Below, in pieces: positions 45,801 through 54,158 of a stretch of DNA of 64,000 nt. The notes below the pieces were generated by a model, which ran no database searches, was not told where the DNA came from, and saw only the letters and a list, made by a program, of their open reading frames with translations. Made by a program: the position numbers and the translations under genes. This stretch comes from Methanofollis formosanus (GTDB lineage Archaea > Halobacteriota > Methanomicrobia > Methanomicrobiales > Methanofollaceae), in NCBI RefSeq assembly GCF_019633745.1, contig NZ_CP037968.1, positions 558,001-622,000 of the forward strand, written 5' to 3'. The stretch's first letter is position 1. The number at the start of each line of letters is the position of its first letter.

Positions 45801-46838
45801 TCAGGCGTCCACCGCTTCCTTCGAGCCCTCCAGTTCCTCCACCAGAATATGGTACGCCGTGATCGCGAGCACCACAAAGAGCGGCCCCAGGACGAACCCG
45901 ACCAATCCCATCACCACCAGGCCGCCGAAGAACCCGATCCACATGATCACCGGGTGGATCCGCGCCCGCCGGCCCATCATCAGCGGGCGGAAATAGATGT
46001 CCGGGAGGGCGCAGACGACCGGGTAGCCGACAAGGGCGGCGAGGGCCGCACCCCTGAGGTCGCCCTGGGAGAGGGCGAAGGCCCCGACGATGAGCATGAT
46101 CACCGAGGGACCGATGATCGGGATGAGCTGGAAGATCCCGGCCATCAACGAGAAGAAGATGATATGGTCATAGCCGAGCACCCAGAAGAAGGGGATGGCC
46201 AGAAGGAAGGTGACCACCGAGGTGGCCACATGCACGATATAGATCGCATAGAGGGTGTCGACCGACGCGGCGGTCATCCGCTCCACCGCCGACCGCAGAC
46301 GAGCGGGCAGGGCGGCCGTCAGTTCGACGGCGACGGCGGCGCCGCGGTACACGAACATGTACAGCGCCAGGAAGAAGACGATGAAGTCCAGAACCAGCGT
46401 CGGGACCTGGGCGGCGAAGGCTGCGGCGGCGTCGGCGAACGAGGCGAACCGCTCGTCGAACCAGACCGCCAGTTCGCTCTCGGGGCCGACACCGGGCGCA
46501 GGCCCGCCACCGGCCATGCCGATCCAGCCCGTGATCCCCTGCACGATCTCGGCGAGAAAATCGGCGTTCTGCGCAAGGACCGCCACCGTAAACCCGACCG
46601 CGCCGGTCAGCAGGAGAAAGACGAGCGTCGTCACCATCAGGGCCGACAGCCCTTCAGGGACCGATCTCTCGACCAGACAGCGCTGGAGAGGCAGCACGAC
46701 CACCGCCAGGGACAGGGCGAGGACAACCACCCAGAGGAGGTCCCAGAAGGCGACGGCCGCCGCGAGGAAGACGACAAAGACCAGGACCAGAGTCGGTCGG
46801 TCGAGGGGGGAGGAGTGTGGCTTCATAGAGATGTACAT
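45801..46838 (-). CDS. AI-2E family transporter (permease)
   Basis: This 345-residue membrane protein of the AI-2 exporter/PerM superfamily has about eight helices. The conserved part includes LLVLAIPFFWVLGYDHIIFFSLMAGIFQLIPIIGPSVIMLIVGAF in the middle of the C-terminal half. The biological cargo is unknown; only some members move autoinducer-2, and others act as Na+/H+ antiporters. A TATA box (TATAAAT, 46857-46863) lies 25-30 bases before the ATGs at 46838 and 46826, so the transcript is near-leaderless. The first is used here. Confidence 0.85.
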   Translation of the reverse strand: MYISMKPHSSPLDRPTLVLVFVVFLAAAVAFWDLLWVVVLALSLAVVVLPLQRCLVERSVPEGLSALMVTTLVFLLLTGAVGFTVAVLAQNADFLAEIVQGITGWIGMAGGGPAPGVGPESELAVWFDERFASFADAAAAFAAQVPTLVLDFIVFFLALYMFVYRGAAVAVELTAALPARLRSAVERMTAASVDTLYAIYIVHVATSVVTFLLAIPFFWVLGYDHIIFFSLMAGIFQLIPIIGPSVIMLIVGAFALSQGDLRGAALAALVGYPVVCALPDIYFRPLMMGRRARIHPVIMWIGFFGGLVVMGLVGFVLGPLFVVLAITAYHILVEELEGSKEAVDA

Positions 46839-46984
46839 GTGAGTGCGCCTCAGCCGGTATAAATCCTCCCCGATCGGGCCTGAAAGAAAATCTGCCATAA
46901 TATCAATTTTCTTATAGGATGGTGAGCAAATACCTCGATCATACGGGAATTAAAAGAGAAGAGACGGATTAACAGGATTACAAA

Positions 46985-47040
46985 AGATTTATCCTCTAGT
47001 CCCTGTTAACTACGTTTAATAAACCGTACCCGGAGACCTG
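46985..47040 (+). promoter_or_regulatory. promoter region of the eha-fwd operon
   Basis: Two TATA-like elements, AAGATTTATCC (46986-46996) and GTTTAATAAACC (47014-47025), precede the first eha gene. The ribosome site GGAG (47033-47036), 6 bases before the ATG, implies a leader, which favours the first box. No other strong promoter is seen for the next 11 kb. Confidence 0.55.
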
Positions 47041-47042
47041 AA

Positions 47043-47528
47043 ATGCTCGCTGACTATGAACAGGTACTGATCGCCGCCGTTCTCTGCTGGATCCTCTTCG
47101 TCACCGTCGACGTCCTTTTCAGGCTGCCTGAGAAGGGAGGAGTGAGCGGGGCGACTGCGATCGGGAAGAAGATCGAGGCCGACGGCGGCGCCCTGCACGG
47201 CGGGTACATGATGGGCAACATCGTCTCCTCGCCCGACGCCTCGGCCGGCACCCTGCTTGCCGCGTGCGGGGTTTATGTCGCCGGGCTGCCGGGCGGGCTT
47301 GCGGCGGCGGTTCTGGTCTATATCGGAAACCGGATCTGCCACGACCCCGGGTACGCCGGGACGACCGGCGCGGTGCTTGCCAGCCTCATCTTTACCGGCC
47401 TTGTCGGGGCCGGCTTTTCTGCCGAGAACTTTATTGCCGGAATGGTCATCGCGATCCTCACCGTCCAGGGCCTCTCGCACCGGTATGCGAGCAGGCTGCT
47501 GGGACGCATCTGGGGGTGGCGGAGTTGA
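47043..47528 (+). CDS. ehaB: energy-converting hydrogenase A subunit EhaB-like membrane protein
   Basis: The product is a 161-residue membrane protein with four or five helices. The segments GLPGGLAAAVLVYIGNRICHDPGYAGTTGAVLASLIF and the N-terminal membrane helix fit the small membrane subunit that opens Eha operons. Size and order (followed by C, D, E, F, G and H homologues) point to EhaB. A separate EhaA gene is not found upstream in the 145-base gap. Eha is a multi-subunit, ion-gradient-driven [NiFe] hydrogenase that reduces ferredoxin with H2. This is the first gene of the operon. Confidence 0.68.
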   Translation: MLADYEQVLIAAVLCWILFVTVDVLFRLPEKGGVSGATAIGKKIEADGGALHGGYMMGNIVSSPDASAGTLLAACGVYVAGLPGGLAAAVLVYIGNRICHDPGYAGTTGAVLASLIFTGLVGAGFSAENFIAGMVIAILTVQGLSHRYASRLLGRIWGWRS

Positions 47529-47767
47529 TCGCCCTGTACGTCTGCGGTGCGGTCGCCCTCTTCGCGGCCGCCCGGACGCTCATTGAGCCCGACCCGTACC
47601 GGAAGCTCCCGTACCTCAACGTGCTCAACTTCGCGATCGCCGGACTCATCGTGCTGGTCCTCCAGCACCCGCTCTCCATTGCGGCGGCCGCCGCCTACTT
47701 TGTCGGTTCGACGCTGGAGGCCAACGCGATCGCCTCGGCCCGTGCGGGGGTGACCCGCGATGATTGA
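47516..47767 (+). CDS. ehaC: Eha membrane subunit EhaC-like
   Basis: This small protein of about 80 residues has three membrane helices (IALYVCGAVALFAAART, LNVLNFAIAGLIVLVLQH, IAAAAAYFVGSTLEANAIA). The gene has no ATG start. A GTG at 47516 or a TTG at 47525 is used; the TTG overlaps the stop of the previous gene as TTGA and follows GGGGGTGG by 5 bases. The C-terminus overlaps ehaD. The assignment rests on size, topology and order. Confidence 0.68.
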   Translation: MAELIALYVCGAVALFAAARTLIEPDPYRKLPYLNVLNFAIAGLIVLVLQHPLSIAAAAAYFVGSTLEANAIASARAGVTRDD

Positions 47768-47999
47768 GTTTCTGACCGTCGTGCTGGCGGCGATCGTGCT
47801 TGCCGGTGCGGTCGCAACCGCCCTGGTGCGCGACCCCTTCTCCAAACTCATCGCCCTCGGGGTGATGATCGGGGGCGTCATACCCTTCATCGTCGCACGA
47901 GGATACCTCGACGTCGCCATCGCCGTGAGTCTCATCGCACCGCTTGCGACCATCTTCGTCCTGCTCATCGCAGGGAGGAGGGACTTCTATGACGCCTGA
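47760..47999 (+). CDS. ehaD: Eha membrane subunit EhaD-like (DUF2108)
   Basis: This 79-residue, three-helix membrane protein contains ATALVRDPFSKLIALGVMIGGVIPFIVARGYLDVAIAVSLIAPLATIF, reminiscent of MnhC/MbhB-like small subunits. The start overlaps the previous gene by 8 bases and the end overlaps the next by 11, so translation is coupled. The call is by order and similarity to the DUF2108 family of Eha operons. Confidence 0.7.
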   Translation: MIEFLTVVLAAIVLAGAVATALVRDPFSKLIALGVMIGGVIPFIVARGYLDVAIAVSLIAPLATIFVLLIAGRRDFYDA

Positions 48000-48225
48000 G
48001 TTCTATCTCGGCCTCGCCGTGCTCGTCATCGGCACCCTTGCCGCCGCGAGACCGCGGCCGCACACCTACCTCTCCCGGATGATCAGCCTGGAGATCCCGG
48101 CCTGGGGACTGCTGCTCGTCATGCTCGCCTACAACGAGACCCTGGCCCTCCTCACCTTCATCGCGGTGACGGCCATCTCCACCTTCGTGCTGGTGCGGGT
48201 GATCGAGCGGAGAGGTGAACCATGA
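47989..48225 (+). CDS. ehaE: Eha membrane subunit EhaE-like (DUF2109)
   Basis: This 78-residue membrane protein has two or three helices and the central stretch RPHTYLSRMISLEIPAWGLLLVMLAYNETLALLTFIAVTAIST. It is consistent with the DUF2109 family that forms EhaE. The ATG at 47989 lies inside the end of ehaD, and its stop overlaps the start of ehaF as ATGA. Confidence 0.72.
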   Translation: MTPEFYLGLAVLVIGTLAAARPRPHTYLSRMISLEIPAWGLLLVMLAYNETLALLTFIAVTAISTFVLVRVIERRGEP

Positions 48226-48686
48226 GGATCTACGAACTCGTGCACCGGATCTCCGAGGTGCTCTCAGACTACGAACAACTGGTCAGCGTCTTTGCGGCCA
48301 TCGTCGTCCTGGTCGCGATCGTCGGGATCTTCACGCTCCCCGAACTCGCCTATCACGACGACCAGCTCTACCCCAAGAGCATCGACCGCACCAGCCCCCT
48401 CGACCCCTATGACCGGGGCGGCGTGCCCTTCGAGAACACCACCGTCGTGGCGCAGTACCCGGAGAACTCACCGTACCTCGGCTACGTCACCGCCTACCTC
48501 ACGCCCCTCACACGGGCGATGGCGGCGATCACGCTCTACACCGGGACGACGATCGTCTCCCACCCGGGCGGGATCATCGACGAGATCCTGTACAACACCA
48601 GGGGCCTGGATACCGTCGTCGAGACGACCATCCTCTTCGTGGCCTTTGCAATCGCCAGTTATGTCTTCAGGAGGGGACGCGATTGA
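48222..48686 (+). CDS. ehaF: Eha membrane subunit EhaF-like (DUF2106)
   Basis: This 154-residue protein has one N-terminal helix, an exported or loop region rich in Asp, Pro and Tyr (LAYHDDQLYPKSIDRTSPLDPYDRGGVPFENT), and two C-terminal helices. It matches the DUF2106 (EhaF) pattern. It starts with an ATGA overlap to ehaE, and its last base is the first base of the ehaG start codon. Confidence 0.72.
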   Translation: MRIYELVHRISEVLSDYEQLVSVFAAIVVLVAIVGIFTLPELAYHDDQLYPKSIDRTSPLDPYDRGGVPFENTTVVAQYPENSPYLGYVTAYLTPLTRAMAAITLYTGTTIVSHPGGIIDEILYNTRGLDTVVETTILFVAFAIASYVFRRGRD

Positions 48687-49282
48687 TGAACGAATACACC
48701 ATCGGACTTGCCGTCGCCTTCACCGGCATCGCCGTCGCCTTCCTGGCCCTGGCACGAGAGAGAGACGACCTCCACCGCCTCCTCCTCACCGACCTCGCCG
48801 AGATCCTGGCCCTCGCGGTCATCGCCCTCGTCGGCACCGACCTTGCCGAGGCCCTCATCCTGCCCGGCCTGGTCGTCGGGATCTCGGAACTGATGGCCCT
48901 CTCCGAGATCTACCTGAAGAAGGAGCGTCTCTATGACGAACCCACAGAGCGGGTGCACTTCGAAGTGATGGACACCGCGCCCGGGATCCTCGGCGCCGTC
49001 CTCGTCGTCTACGGCGTCGTCCTCGCCGGGTTCTCGGGCGGGGCCGTCGCCGGCCTCGGTGTCCTCTTCTGGTTCCTCTGCAAGGGGCACCGGGAACAGT
49101 TCGAACTCCTGGAAACCGTCAGCGGGTATGCCTGGGCGGCATGGATCGGGGCCTTCCTGGTCTTCATGCTCCTGCCGCAGTACTGGTTCTTCGCCGTGAT
49201 GGTCGCAGGCACTGCGGTCCTCGTCAAGGTGATGACCAAGATGTCCCTCCTCGGGACGATGCGGGGTGGTCAGGATGCCTGA
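48686..49282 (+). CDS. ehaG: Eha membrane subunit EhaG-like (DUF2105)
   Basis: This 198-residue protein has about six helices. LLLTDLAEILALAVIALVGTDLAEALILPGLVVGISELMALSEIYL and the later WAAWIGAFLVFMLLPQYWFF fit the DUF2105 (EhaG) membrane family. The ATG at 48686 directly follows a TTG that some callers would use. The end overlaps the ehaH start by 8 bases. Confidence 0.72.
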   Translation: MNEYTIGLAVAFTGIAVAFLALARERDDLHRLLLTDLAEILALAVIALVGTDLAEALILPGLVVGISELMALSEIYLKKERLYDEPTERVHFEVMDTAPGILGAVLVVYGVVLAGFSGGAVAGLGVLFWFLCKGHREQFELLETVSGYAWAAWIGAFLVFMLLPQYWFFAVMVAGTAVLVKVMTKMSLLGTMRGGQDA

Positions 49283-49940
49283 GTTCACCGGCGGCGCCAT
49301 CGGCGGCGATCTCCTCGCGGCCGTCCCCTTCGGCGACATCGTCAACTACATCACGCCCCTGACGGCAACCCTCTTTGCGGTGGCCCTGATCTTCACGGTC
49401 TTCGCCATCATCTCCAGGCCCGAGAAGCAGCTCGACATCGTCTTCGGCACCGACGCCGTCTATGCGAAGGAAGTGACCCCTGACGAACTGAAGTTCAGGC
49501 GGTTCATGGCCGTCGCCTGCGGGATCGCGACCCTGGGCGCGATGGTGAGCGGCGACATCTTCAACTTCACCCTCTTCGTCTCCCTCATCGGGATCACGAT
49601 CATCGGGATCGTCGCCGCCGTGAAGAACCAGCACGTCCTCAACGCCGCCTTCCAGTACGGGATCGTCGCCATGACCGCCACGGTCCCGCTCTTTGCCGGT
49701 GCGGCGATCACCCTGGCGACGACCGGCACCCTCTCGATTTGGGAACTCTCCGCAGGAACGGGCGTGCCGCTCATCGCCAAACTGCTGCTGCTCCTCGGTG
49801 TGATGGGCGAAGGGATCGCTCCCTTCTACGCCGCAAAGACCGAACTCTTCAGGGCGCCGGGTGCGCCCTACGTGATCCTGATCCATGTCTCGTCCCTGCT
49901 GATGTTCCTGCGGGTGATCGAGATCCTCCTGGCGGTGTGA
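49275..49940 (+). CDS. ehaH: Eha proton/ion-pumping subunit EhaH (NuoL/N-like)
   Basis: This 221-residue protein is a shortened relative of the antiporter-like subunits NuoL/NuoN/MrpD. It contains ISGDIFNFTLFVSLIGITIIGIVA-like membrane stretches (seen as VSGDIFNFTLFVSLIG), a helix with GIVAMTATVPLFAGAAITL, and LLLLLGVMGEGIAPFYAAKTELFRAPGAPYVILIH, which carries the conserved lysine region. The ATG at 49275 follows GGGGTGGT by 4 bases. It is the likely coupling site between ion flow and ferredoxin reduction. Confidence 0.78.
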   Translation: MPEFTGGAIGGDLLAAVPFGDIVNYITPLTATLFAVALIFTVFAIISRPEKQLDIVFGTDAVYAKEVTPDELKFRRFMAVACGIATLGAMVSGDIFNFTLFVSLIGITIIGIVAAVKNQHVLNAAFQYGIVAMTATVPLFAGAAITLATTGTLSIWELSAGTGVPLIAKLLLLLGVMGEGIAPFYAAKTELFRAPGAPYVILIHVSSLLMFLRVIEILLAV

Positions 49941-49944
49941 TGCA

Positions 49945-50148
49945 ATGAAGAAAGAGACATACGGACTGGTTGCAGCGGTCTCGACCCTCCTCTGGATCGG
50001 GGCCGGTCTTGCCGGATTTGTGGGCGTCGTGCCCGACTGGACCGCGGCGGCCCTCACCATCCTCGCCTTCCCGGTCTCTGCCGTCACCACCATGCTCTGG
50101 TGGATGGCCGGGAAGGGCGAAGGAGACATTCCATTCATGGGGTACTAG
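49945..50148 (+). CDS. ehaI: Eha membrane subunit EhaI-like (DUF2104)
   Basis: This 67-residue, two-helix membrane protein (LVAAVSTLLWIGAGLAGFVG and LTILAFPVSAVTTMLWWMAG) ends in IPFMGY. It sits between the NuoN-like and NuoH-like subunits, as EhaI does in other Eha operons. It starts 5 bases after ehaH and ends 2 bases before ehaJ. Confidence 0.7.
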   Translation: MKKETYGLVAAVSTLLWIGAGLAGFVGVVPDWTAAALTILAFPVSAVTTMLWWMAGKGEGDIPFMGY

Positions 50149-50149
50149 A

Positions 50150-50992
50150 ATGATCGGCTATCTGATACTCGCAGTCTTCATCGGCCTGCTGTATATGGGC
50201 ATCCACCGGAAGGTGATCGCCAGGATCCAGGGACGGCCCGGCCCGCCGATCTGGCAGGAACTCCTTCACACCCTGAAGTTCTCCTTCAAGCGTACCTGGG
50301 TGCCAAAGACCGCAAGCCCGGCGATCTTTATCGGGATCGTCCTGGTGGCCATCGGGATCTGGACGGCCGCCCTCTGGGTCGTCGTCTCGGGCGGGAGTCT
50401 GCTGATCATCTTCGGACTCTACATCTGCTACAAGATGGTCGAGCACGGGGTCGGGCTCTCGCCGGGTTCGCCGTACGCCAAGTTCGGCGGGGTGCGCTCG
50501 GTCATCTCGGCGGCCTCCGAGATCCCGCTCCTCATCTCGGTAGGCGTGCTCTACTTCTTCACCGGATCGCTGATGATCGGGGACATCGCCGCCTTCCAGG
50601 CCGAACACGGCCCGCTGCTTGTCACCGCGGCCCCGGCGGCCCTGGCACTCTACGTCGTCCTCCTCTCGAAGATGCACTACAGCCCCTTCTCCATCGTGGA
50701 GAGCAAAGAGATCGTCAGCGGCTACAAGACCGAGCACTTCGGCGTCTGGCGGGCCGGACTGGAGGCCGCGGACGGGATCAAGACCTTTGTCCTGCTGTAC
50801 CTCTTCGTGCTCCTCTTCGTGGGACCGCTCCCGCTGCTGCTGGCGCTCCTGGCAATGCTCGTGCTCATGCTCACCCTCTCGTTTGTCTGCGCCCTCACCC
50901 CGATGCTCGCTCCCTTCGACTCGGTCACGGTGCAGACCGGACTCATCGTGGTGGTGCTCGCCTGGACGGCGCTTCTGGTGGTGGTTTTATGA
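50150..50992 (+). CDS. ehaJ: Eha quinone-site-like membrane subunit EhaJ (NuoH-like)
   Basis: This 280-residue, eight-helix protein is related to NuoH/HycD/EchB. Typical features are the N-terminal HRKVIARIQGRPGPPIWQE, LLHTLKFSFKR and the late FSIVESKEIVSGYKTEHFGVWRAGLE, with conserved charged residues between helices. It anchors the hydrogenase catalytic module to the membrane. The start ATG follows the ehaI stop directly and the end overlaps ehaL as ATGA. Confidence 0.85.
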   Translation: MIGYLILAVFIGLLYMGIHRKVIARIQGRPGPPIWQELLHTLKFSFKRTWVPKTASPAIFIGIVLVAIGIWTAALWVVVSGGSLLIIFGLYICYKMVEHGVGLSPGSPYAKFGGVRSVISAASEIPLLISVGVLYFFTGSLMIGDIAAFQAEHGPLLVTAAPAALALYVVLLSKMHYSPFSIVESKEIVSGYKTEHFGVWRAGLEAADGIKTFVLLYLFVLLFVGPLPLLLALLAMLVLMLTLSFVCALTPMLAPFDSVTVQTGLIVVVLAWTALLVVVL

Positions 50993-51228
50993 TACGCGAA
51001 CTCATCGCGGGCGGTGCGGCGGTCTACCTGGTCATCGCCCTGACCGAAGGGATCCTCACGGGATCGGTCCTCTATCAGGCCGGTGCAATCGCCGCCCTTC
51101 TCGTCCTCCTGGGGGCACTCCTCTTCGGAAGAGAAGAACCACTGCACCGGGCCGAACAGGCCCTGCTCTGGTGTACGGTCCTTGCGATCGCAGGTTATGC
51201 CCTTGTCAGGATCGGAGGTGTGTTCTGA
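50989..51228 (+). CDS. ehaL: small Eha membrane subunit, EhaL-like
   Basis: The product is a 79-residue protein with three membrane helices (LIAGGAAVYLVIALTEGILTG, AIAALLVLLGALLFG, LWCTVLAIAGYALVRI). It has no cofactor motif. Its place between the NuoH-like and DUF1959-like subunits matches EhaL; EhaK appears absent. Both ends are tightly coupled to neighbours. Confidence 0.58.
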   Translation: MIRELIAGGAAVYLVIALTEGILTGSVLYQAGAIAALLVLLGALLFGREEPLHRAEQALLWCTVLAIAGYALVRIGGVF

Positions 51229-51229
51229 G

Positions 51230-51616
51230 ATGGTGGATATCATCTATGAGAAAGACCTGCGCCCGATGAAGTACCATGTCCTCACCGGCCCCCGGCAGGA
51301 CCGTGCCGTGCGGGCGATCGCGAAATGGTTCAACGTTCGTGTCCAGCCGATGCGCAAGTTCCTCATCGAGAGGCTGGACATGTCAGATATGGAGAATATG
51401 CCGGCCCGCTGGGAGGTCGCCGAGGCCGCGCCCGAGGCCGACCCCCTCGAGGCCGCGCTCGGGGCACGTCGGTTCACCCAGAACATCCCGCTCTTTACCG
51501 ACGAGGAGATGGCCCGCGCCCTCGACGCGGCCCTGGCGGCGGGCAGCGAAGGCGGCGACACGGACGTGGCGGCAAAGGCCGGCAAAGACCTGCTCAAGGA
51601 AGTGATTGTAGGATGA
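51230..51616 (+). CDS. ehaM: Eha subunit EhaM-like (DUF1959)
   Basis: This 128-residue soluble protein is helical and charged, with the segment KYHVLTGPRQDRAVRAIAKWFNVRVQPMRKFLIERLDMSDMENMPARWE. It resembles the DUF1959 family that forms EhaM, a peripheral subunit near the catalytic module. Its stop overlaps the start of the small hydrogenase subunit as ATGA. Confidence 0.72.
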   Translation: MVDIIYEKDLRPMKYHVLTGPRQDRAVRAIAKWFNVRVQPMRKFLIERLDMSDMENMPARWEVAEAAPEADPLEAALGARRFTQNIPLFTDEEMARALDAALAAGSEGGDTDVAAKAGKDLLKEVIVG

Positions 51617-52068
51617 GCGTCCTCCAGAAAATGAAAAACGCCGTGCGGTCCCGTTCGATCCACGTCTCGTACGTGGACACGGGCTCGTGCAATGGCTGCG
51701 ATATCGAGGTGCTCGCATGCCTCTCCCCCCGCTACGACCTGGAGCAGTACGGGATCTATGTCCACAACAACCCCAGGGAGGCCGACGTCCTCCTGGTGAT
51801 CGGGTGCTGCACCCCGCAGTGGGAGGACAAACTCAGGTCCATCTGGGAGAAGATCCCCGAGCCCAAGGTGGCGATCGCCATCGGCAACTGCCCGGTCTCG
51901 GGCTGCGTCTTCAACCGTGAAGGCGGGTACGTCAACCCGCCGGCAGAGAAACATATCCCGATCGCGGCGTCGGTCCCGGGATGCCCCCCCCGGCCGACCG
52001 AGATCATCAGAGCGATCCTTACGCTTGCGCCGCAGGTTTTCGAGGACTACGAGGAGAAGAAAGGATGA
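51613..52068 (+). CDS. ehaN: Eha [NiFe] hydrogenase small subunit
   Basis: This 151-residue NuoB/HycG-like protein binds the proximal [4Fe-4S] cluster next to the NiFe site. The ligands are C26 or C29 in DTGSCNGCDIE, C65/C66 in IGCCTPQ, C93 in IGNCPVSGC and C124 in VPGCPPRP. This is the short form of membrane-bound hydrogenases, without medial or distal clusters. The start and stop overlap the neighbours as ATGA. Confidence 0.9.
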   Translation: MSVLQKMKNAVRSRSIHVSYVDTGSCNGCDIEVLACLSPRYDLEQYGIYVHNNPREADVLLVIGCCTPQWEDKLRSIWEKIPEPKVAIAIGNCPVSGCVFNREGGYVNPPAEKHIPIAASVPGCPPRPTEIIRAILTLAPQVFEDYEEKKG

Positions 52069-53150
52069 AAAAGACCGTCGATGTTGCGATGCCGATCGGC
52101 CCGGTCCACCCCTGCTGGAAGGAACCGGTCAGGATCAAGTGCGAGACCAAGGGCGAGAAGGTGCTCGCCGCCGAGGTCGAGATGGGCTATATGAAGAAGG
52201 GGATCGAGCGGATCATGCAGGGCCGCCCCTGGCAGGAAGTGATGTTCCTGGCCGAGCGGGTCTGCGGGATCTGTTCGATCGTCCACAACATGGTCTTCAC
52301 CGAGACGATGGAGGAGATCTCAGGGATCGTCCCGCCCGAGCGGGCGGCGTTCCTTCGGGTCATCGCCAACGAACTCGACCGGATGCAGAGCCACCTCATC
52401 GCCAACTTCTCGTACTGCTACACCATCGAGCACGAGACCCTGGCGATGTACCTCCTCAACGAGCGGGAGACGGTGATGGACATGATCGAACTCCTCACCG
52501 GCAACCGCGTGAACGCCGCGTACATGATCCCGGGCGGGGTGCGCTACGACCTGCGCGAGGAGGACGCCGCGACCATGAGAGAACACCTCGACCGTCTCGA
52601 GAAGAATCTCAGACGCTACATAAAGATGTTCGAGGGCGGTCCGCTGATCGCCCTGCGGAGCCGCGGGATCGGGGTGCTCACCGAAGAAGAGGCCCTCGAA
52701 GCCCATGCCGTCGGCCCGACAGGGCGGGCAAGCGGGATCCCTGTGGACTGCCGGAGCAACCACCCGACCTACCGGAAACTCGGTTTCGAACCGGTGGTCA
52801 GGACCGAGGGGGACAACTATGCCAGGATCATGGTCAGGTTCGAGGAGTTCATGCAGAGCATCGGGCTGATCAGAAGGGCCCTGGCGATGATGCCCGAGGG
52901 CCCGGTCCGCGGCGGCGGAGAGTGCAAGGGCGGCGAGGCGCGCTACTCGGGCGAGGCCCCCCGAGGCGAACTCACGTACTTCATCAGGACCGACCGGTAC
53001 GGCCGGGTGGAGGAGATCGCCATCCAGACGCCGTCCATTATGAACATCGATGCATGCGCCCACTATATGCTCACAGAGGTCACCTCGCTCGCCGACGTGA
53101 CCTCGACGTTCATCAGTTCGGACCCGTGCATCGCCTGCAATGAGAGGTAG
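52065..53150 (+). CDS. ehaO: Eha [NiFe] hydrogenase large subunit
   Basis: This 361-residue catalytic subunit has both pairs of NiFe ligands: RVCGIC near the N-terminus (C67, C70) and DPCIAC at the C-terminus (C355, C358). This confirms a hydrogenase rather than a NuoD-type homologue that lost them. Only three residues (NER) follow the last cysteine, so no long C-terminal peptide needs removal, unlike many [NiFe] hydrogenases. It oxidises H2 and passes electrons through the small subunit to ferredoxin, driven by the ion gradient. Confidence 0.92.
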   Translation: MKKTVDVAMPIGPVHPCWKEPVRIKCETKGEKVLAAEVEMGYMKKGIERIMQGRPWQEVMFLAERVCGICSIVHNMVFTETMEEISGIVPPERAAFLRVIANELDRMQSHLIANFSYCYTIEHETLAMYLLNERETVMDMIELLTGNRVNAAYMIPGGVRYDLREEDAATMREHLDRLEKNLRRYIKMFEGGPLIALRSRGIGVLTEEEALEAHAVGPTGRASGIPVDCRSNHPTYRKLGFEPVVRTEGDNYARIMVRFEEFMQSIGLIRRALAMMPEGPVRGGGECKGGEARYSGEAPRGELTYFIRTDRYGRVEEIAIQTPSIMNIDACAHYMLTEVTSLADVTSTFISSDPCIACNER

Positions 53151-53157
53151 AGAGAGG

Positions 53158-53763
53158 ATGAGTGCTTCGGTCATCTGGTATCTGAGAGAATTCCTGCGTG
53201 GCGAATGGGTGAAGAAGTTCTTCTTCGCCAGAACCGCCCCGCTCGTCGACCCCCCCTACTTCAGGGGCTACCCGGCCCTCACCGGCAAGGAATGCACCCA
53301 CTGCCTCGCCTGCATGATGATCTGTCCGACGCCGGGCGCGATCGAGGTGGTCAAAGAGGGCGAAGGCTGGACCCCCAAGATCTACGAGGGGCACTGCATC
53401 AGGTGCGGCCTCTGCGTCGAGGCCTGCCCCGAAGACGTCCTGGACGCCGGGCGGGTGCTCGCCACCCAGCACCGCGACCACACCGAGATCTCGGTGAGGT
53501 ACCAGGTGACGGTGAAACCCGAGGCCTGTGTGCGGTGCGGCAACTGCGTCGTCGCCTGTCCGGTGAACAAGGAGGTCGACCCCCAACTCGGGGCGACCGG
53601 GACCTCGGCCAACGACGAGGTGATCATGAAGATCCGCAACGGCAACCTCTGGGTGATCCATGACGAGAAGTGCACCGGGTGCAAGACCTGCGAGAGTGTC
53701 TGCCCGACCGACGCCATCGCGATCGCACGGGTCGCCGAAGGGACGCAGGAGGGACGGTCGTGA
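53158..53763 (+). CDS. polyferredoxin with four [4Fe-4S] motifs
   Basis: This 201-residue protein carries four ferredoxin motifs of the type CxxCxxCxxxCP: CTHCLACMMICP, CIRCGLCVEACP, CVRCGNCVVACP and CTGCKTCESVCP. It begins with a short segment SVIWYLREFLRGEWVKKFFFA that could touch the membrane. It sits between the hydrogenase large subunit and fwdD, so it could be EhaP/EhaQ or an FwdG-like carrier that wires Eha directly to formylmethanofuran dehydrogenase. GTG of the next gene overlaps its stop (GTGA). Confidence 0.82.
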   Translation: MSASVIWYLREFLRGEWVKKFFFARTAPLVDPPYFRGYPALTGKECTHCLACMMICPTPGAIEVVKEGEGWTPKIYEGHCIRCGLCVEACPEDVLDAGRVLATQHRDHTEISVRYQVTVKPEACVRCGNCVVACPVNKEVDPQLGATGTSANDEVIMKIRNGNLWVIHDEKCTGCKTCESVCPTDAIAIARVAEGTQEGRS

Positions 53764-54158
53764 AGGCCCGCTTCAACACCGGACGGACCTCGGCGCAGGG
53801 GCAGGGGCTGGAGGCGAAGGCGCGGCCCGAATACATGGCGGCGACCTCGATCTGCATGATGAACCCCGTGGACCTGATGGACCTCGAACTGGAGGAAGGA
53901 GAGCGGGTGCTCGTCCGCGGGCCCGCGGGTGAGGTGGTCCTCACCGCGGTCCAGAACGAGGGCGTGCCGCAGGGGACGGTCTATGTCCCGATGGGCCCGT
54001 ACGCCAACGCCGTCATCGACGCCGGCACCCACGCCACCGGCATGCCGGACTACAAGTCCTGCACCGTGGACCTGGAACCGACCGACGACGAGGTGAAAAG
54101 GCCGGCCGAACTGATGGAAGCGGTCGGCGGACTCGCCTACCTGGGGGACGAAGAATGA
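53760..54158 (+). CDS. fwdD: formylmethanofuran dehydrogenase subunit D
   Basis: This 132-residue protein is the molybdopterin-dinucleotide binding (MopB C-terminal-like) subunit: LDLMDLELEEGERVLVRGPAGEVVL-type beta barrel, then YVPMGPYANAVIDAGTHATGMPDYKS. It binds the pterin cofactor together with subunit B. The start is GTG, overlapping the polyferredoxin stop, and its end overlaps fwdB by 4 bases. The metal, tungsten (Fwd) or molybdenum (Fmd), cannot be read from sequence, so the symbol is nominal. Confidence 0.9.
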   Translation: MKARFNTGRTSAQGQGLEAKARPEYMAATSICMMNPVDLMDLELEEGERVLVRGPAGEVVLTAVQNEGVPQGTVYVPMGPYANAVIDAGTHATGMPDYKSCTVDLEPTDDEVKRPAELMEAVGGLAYLGDEE

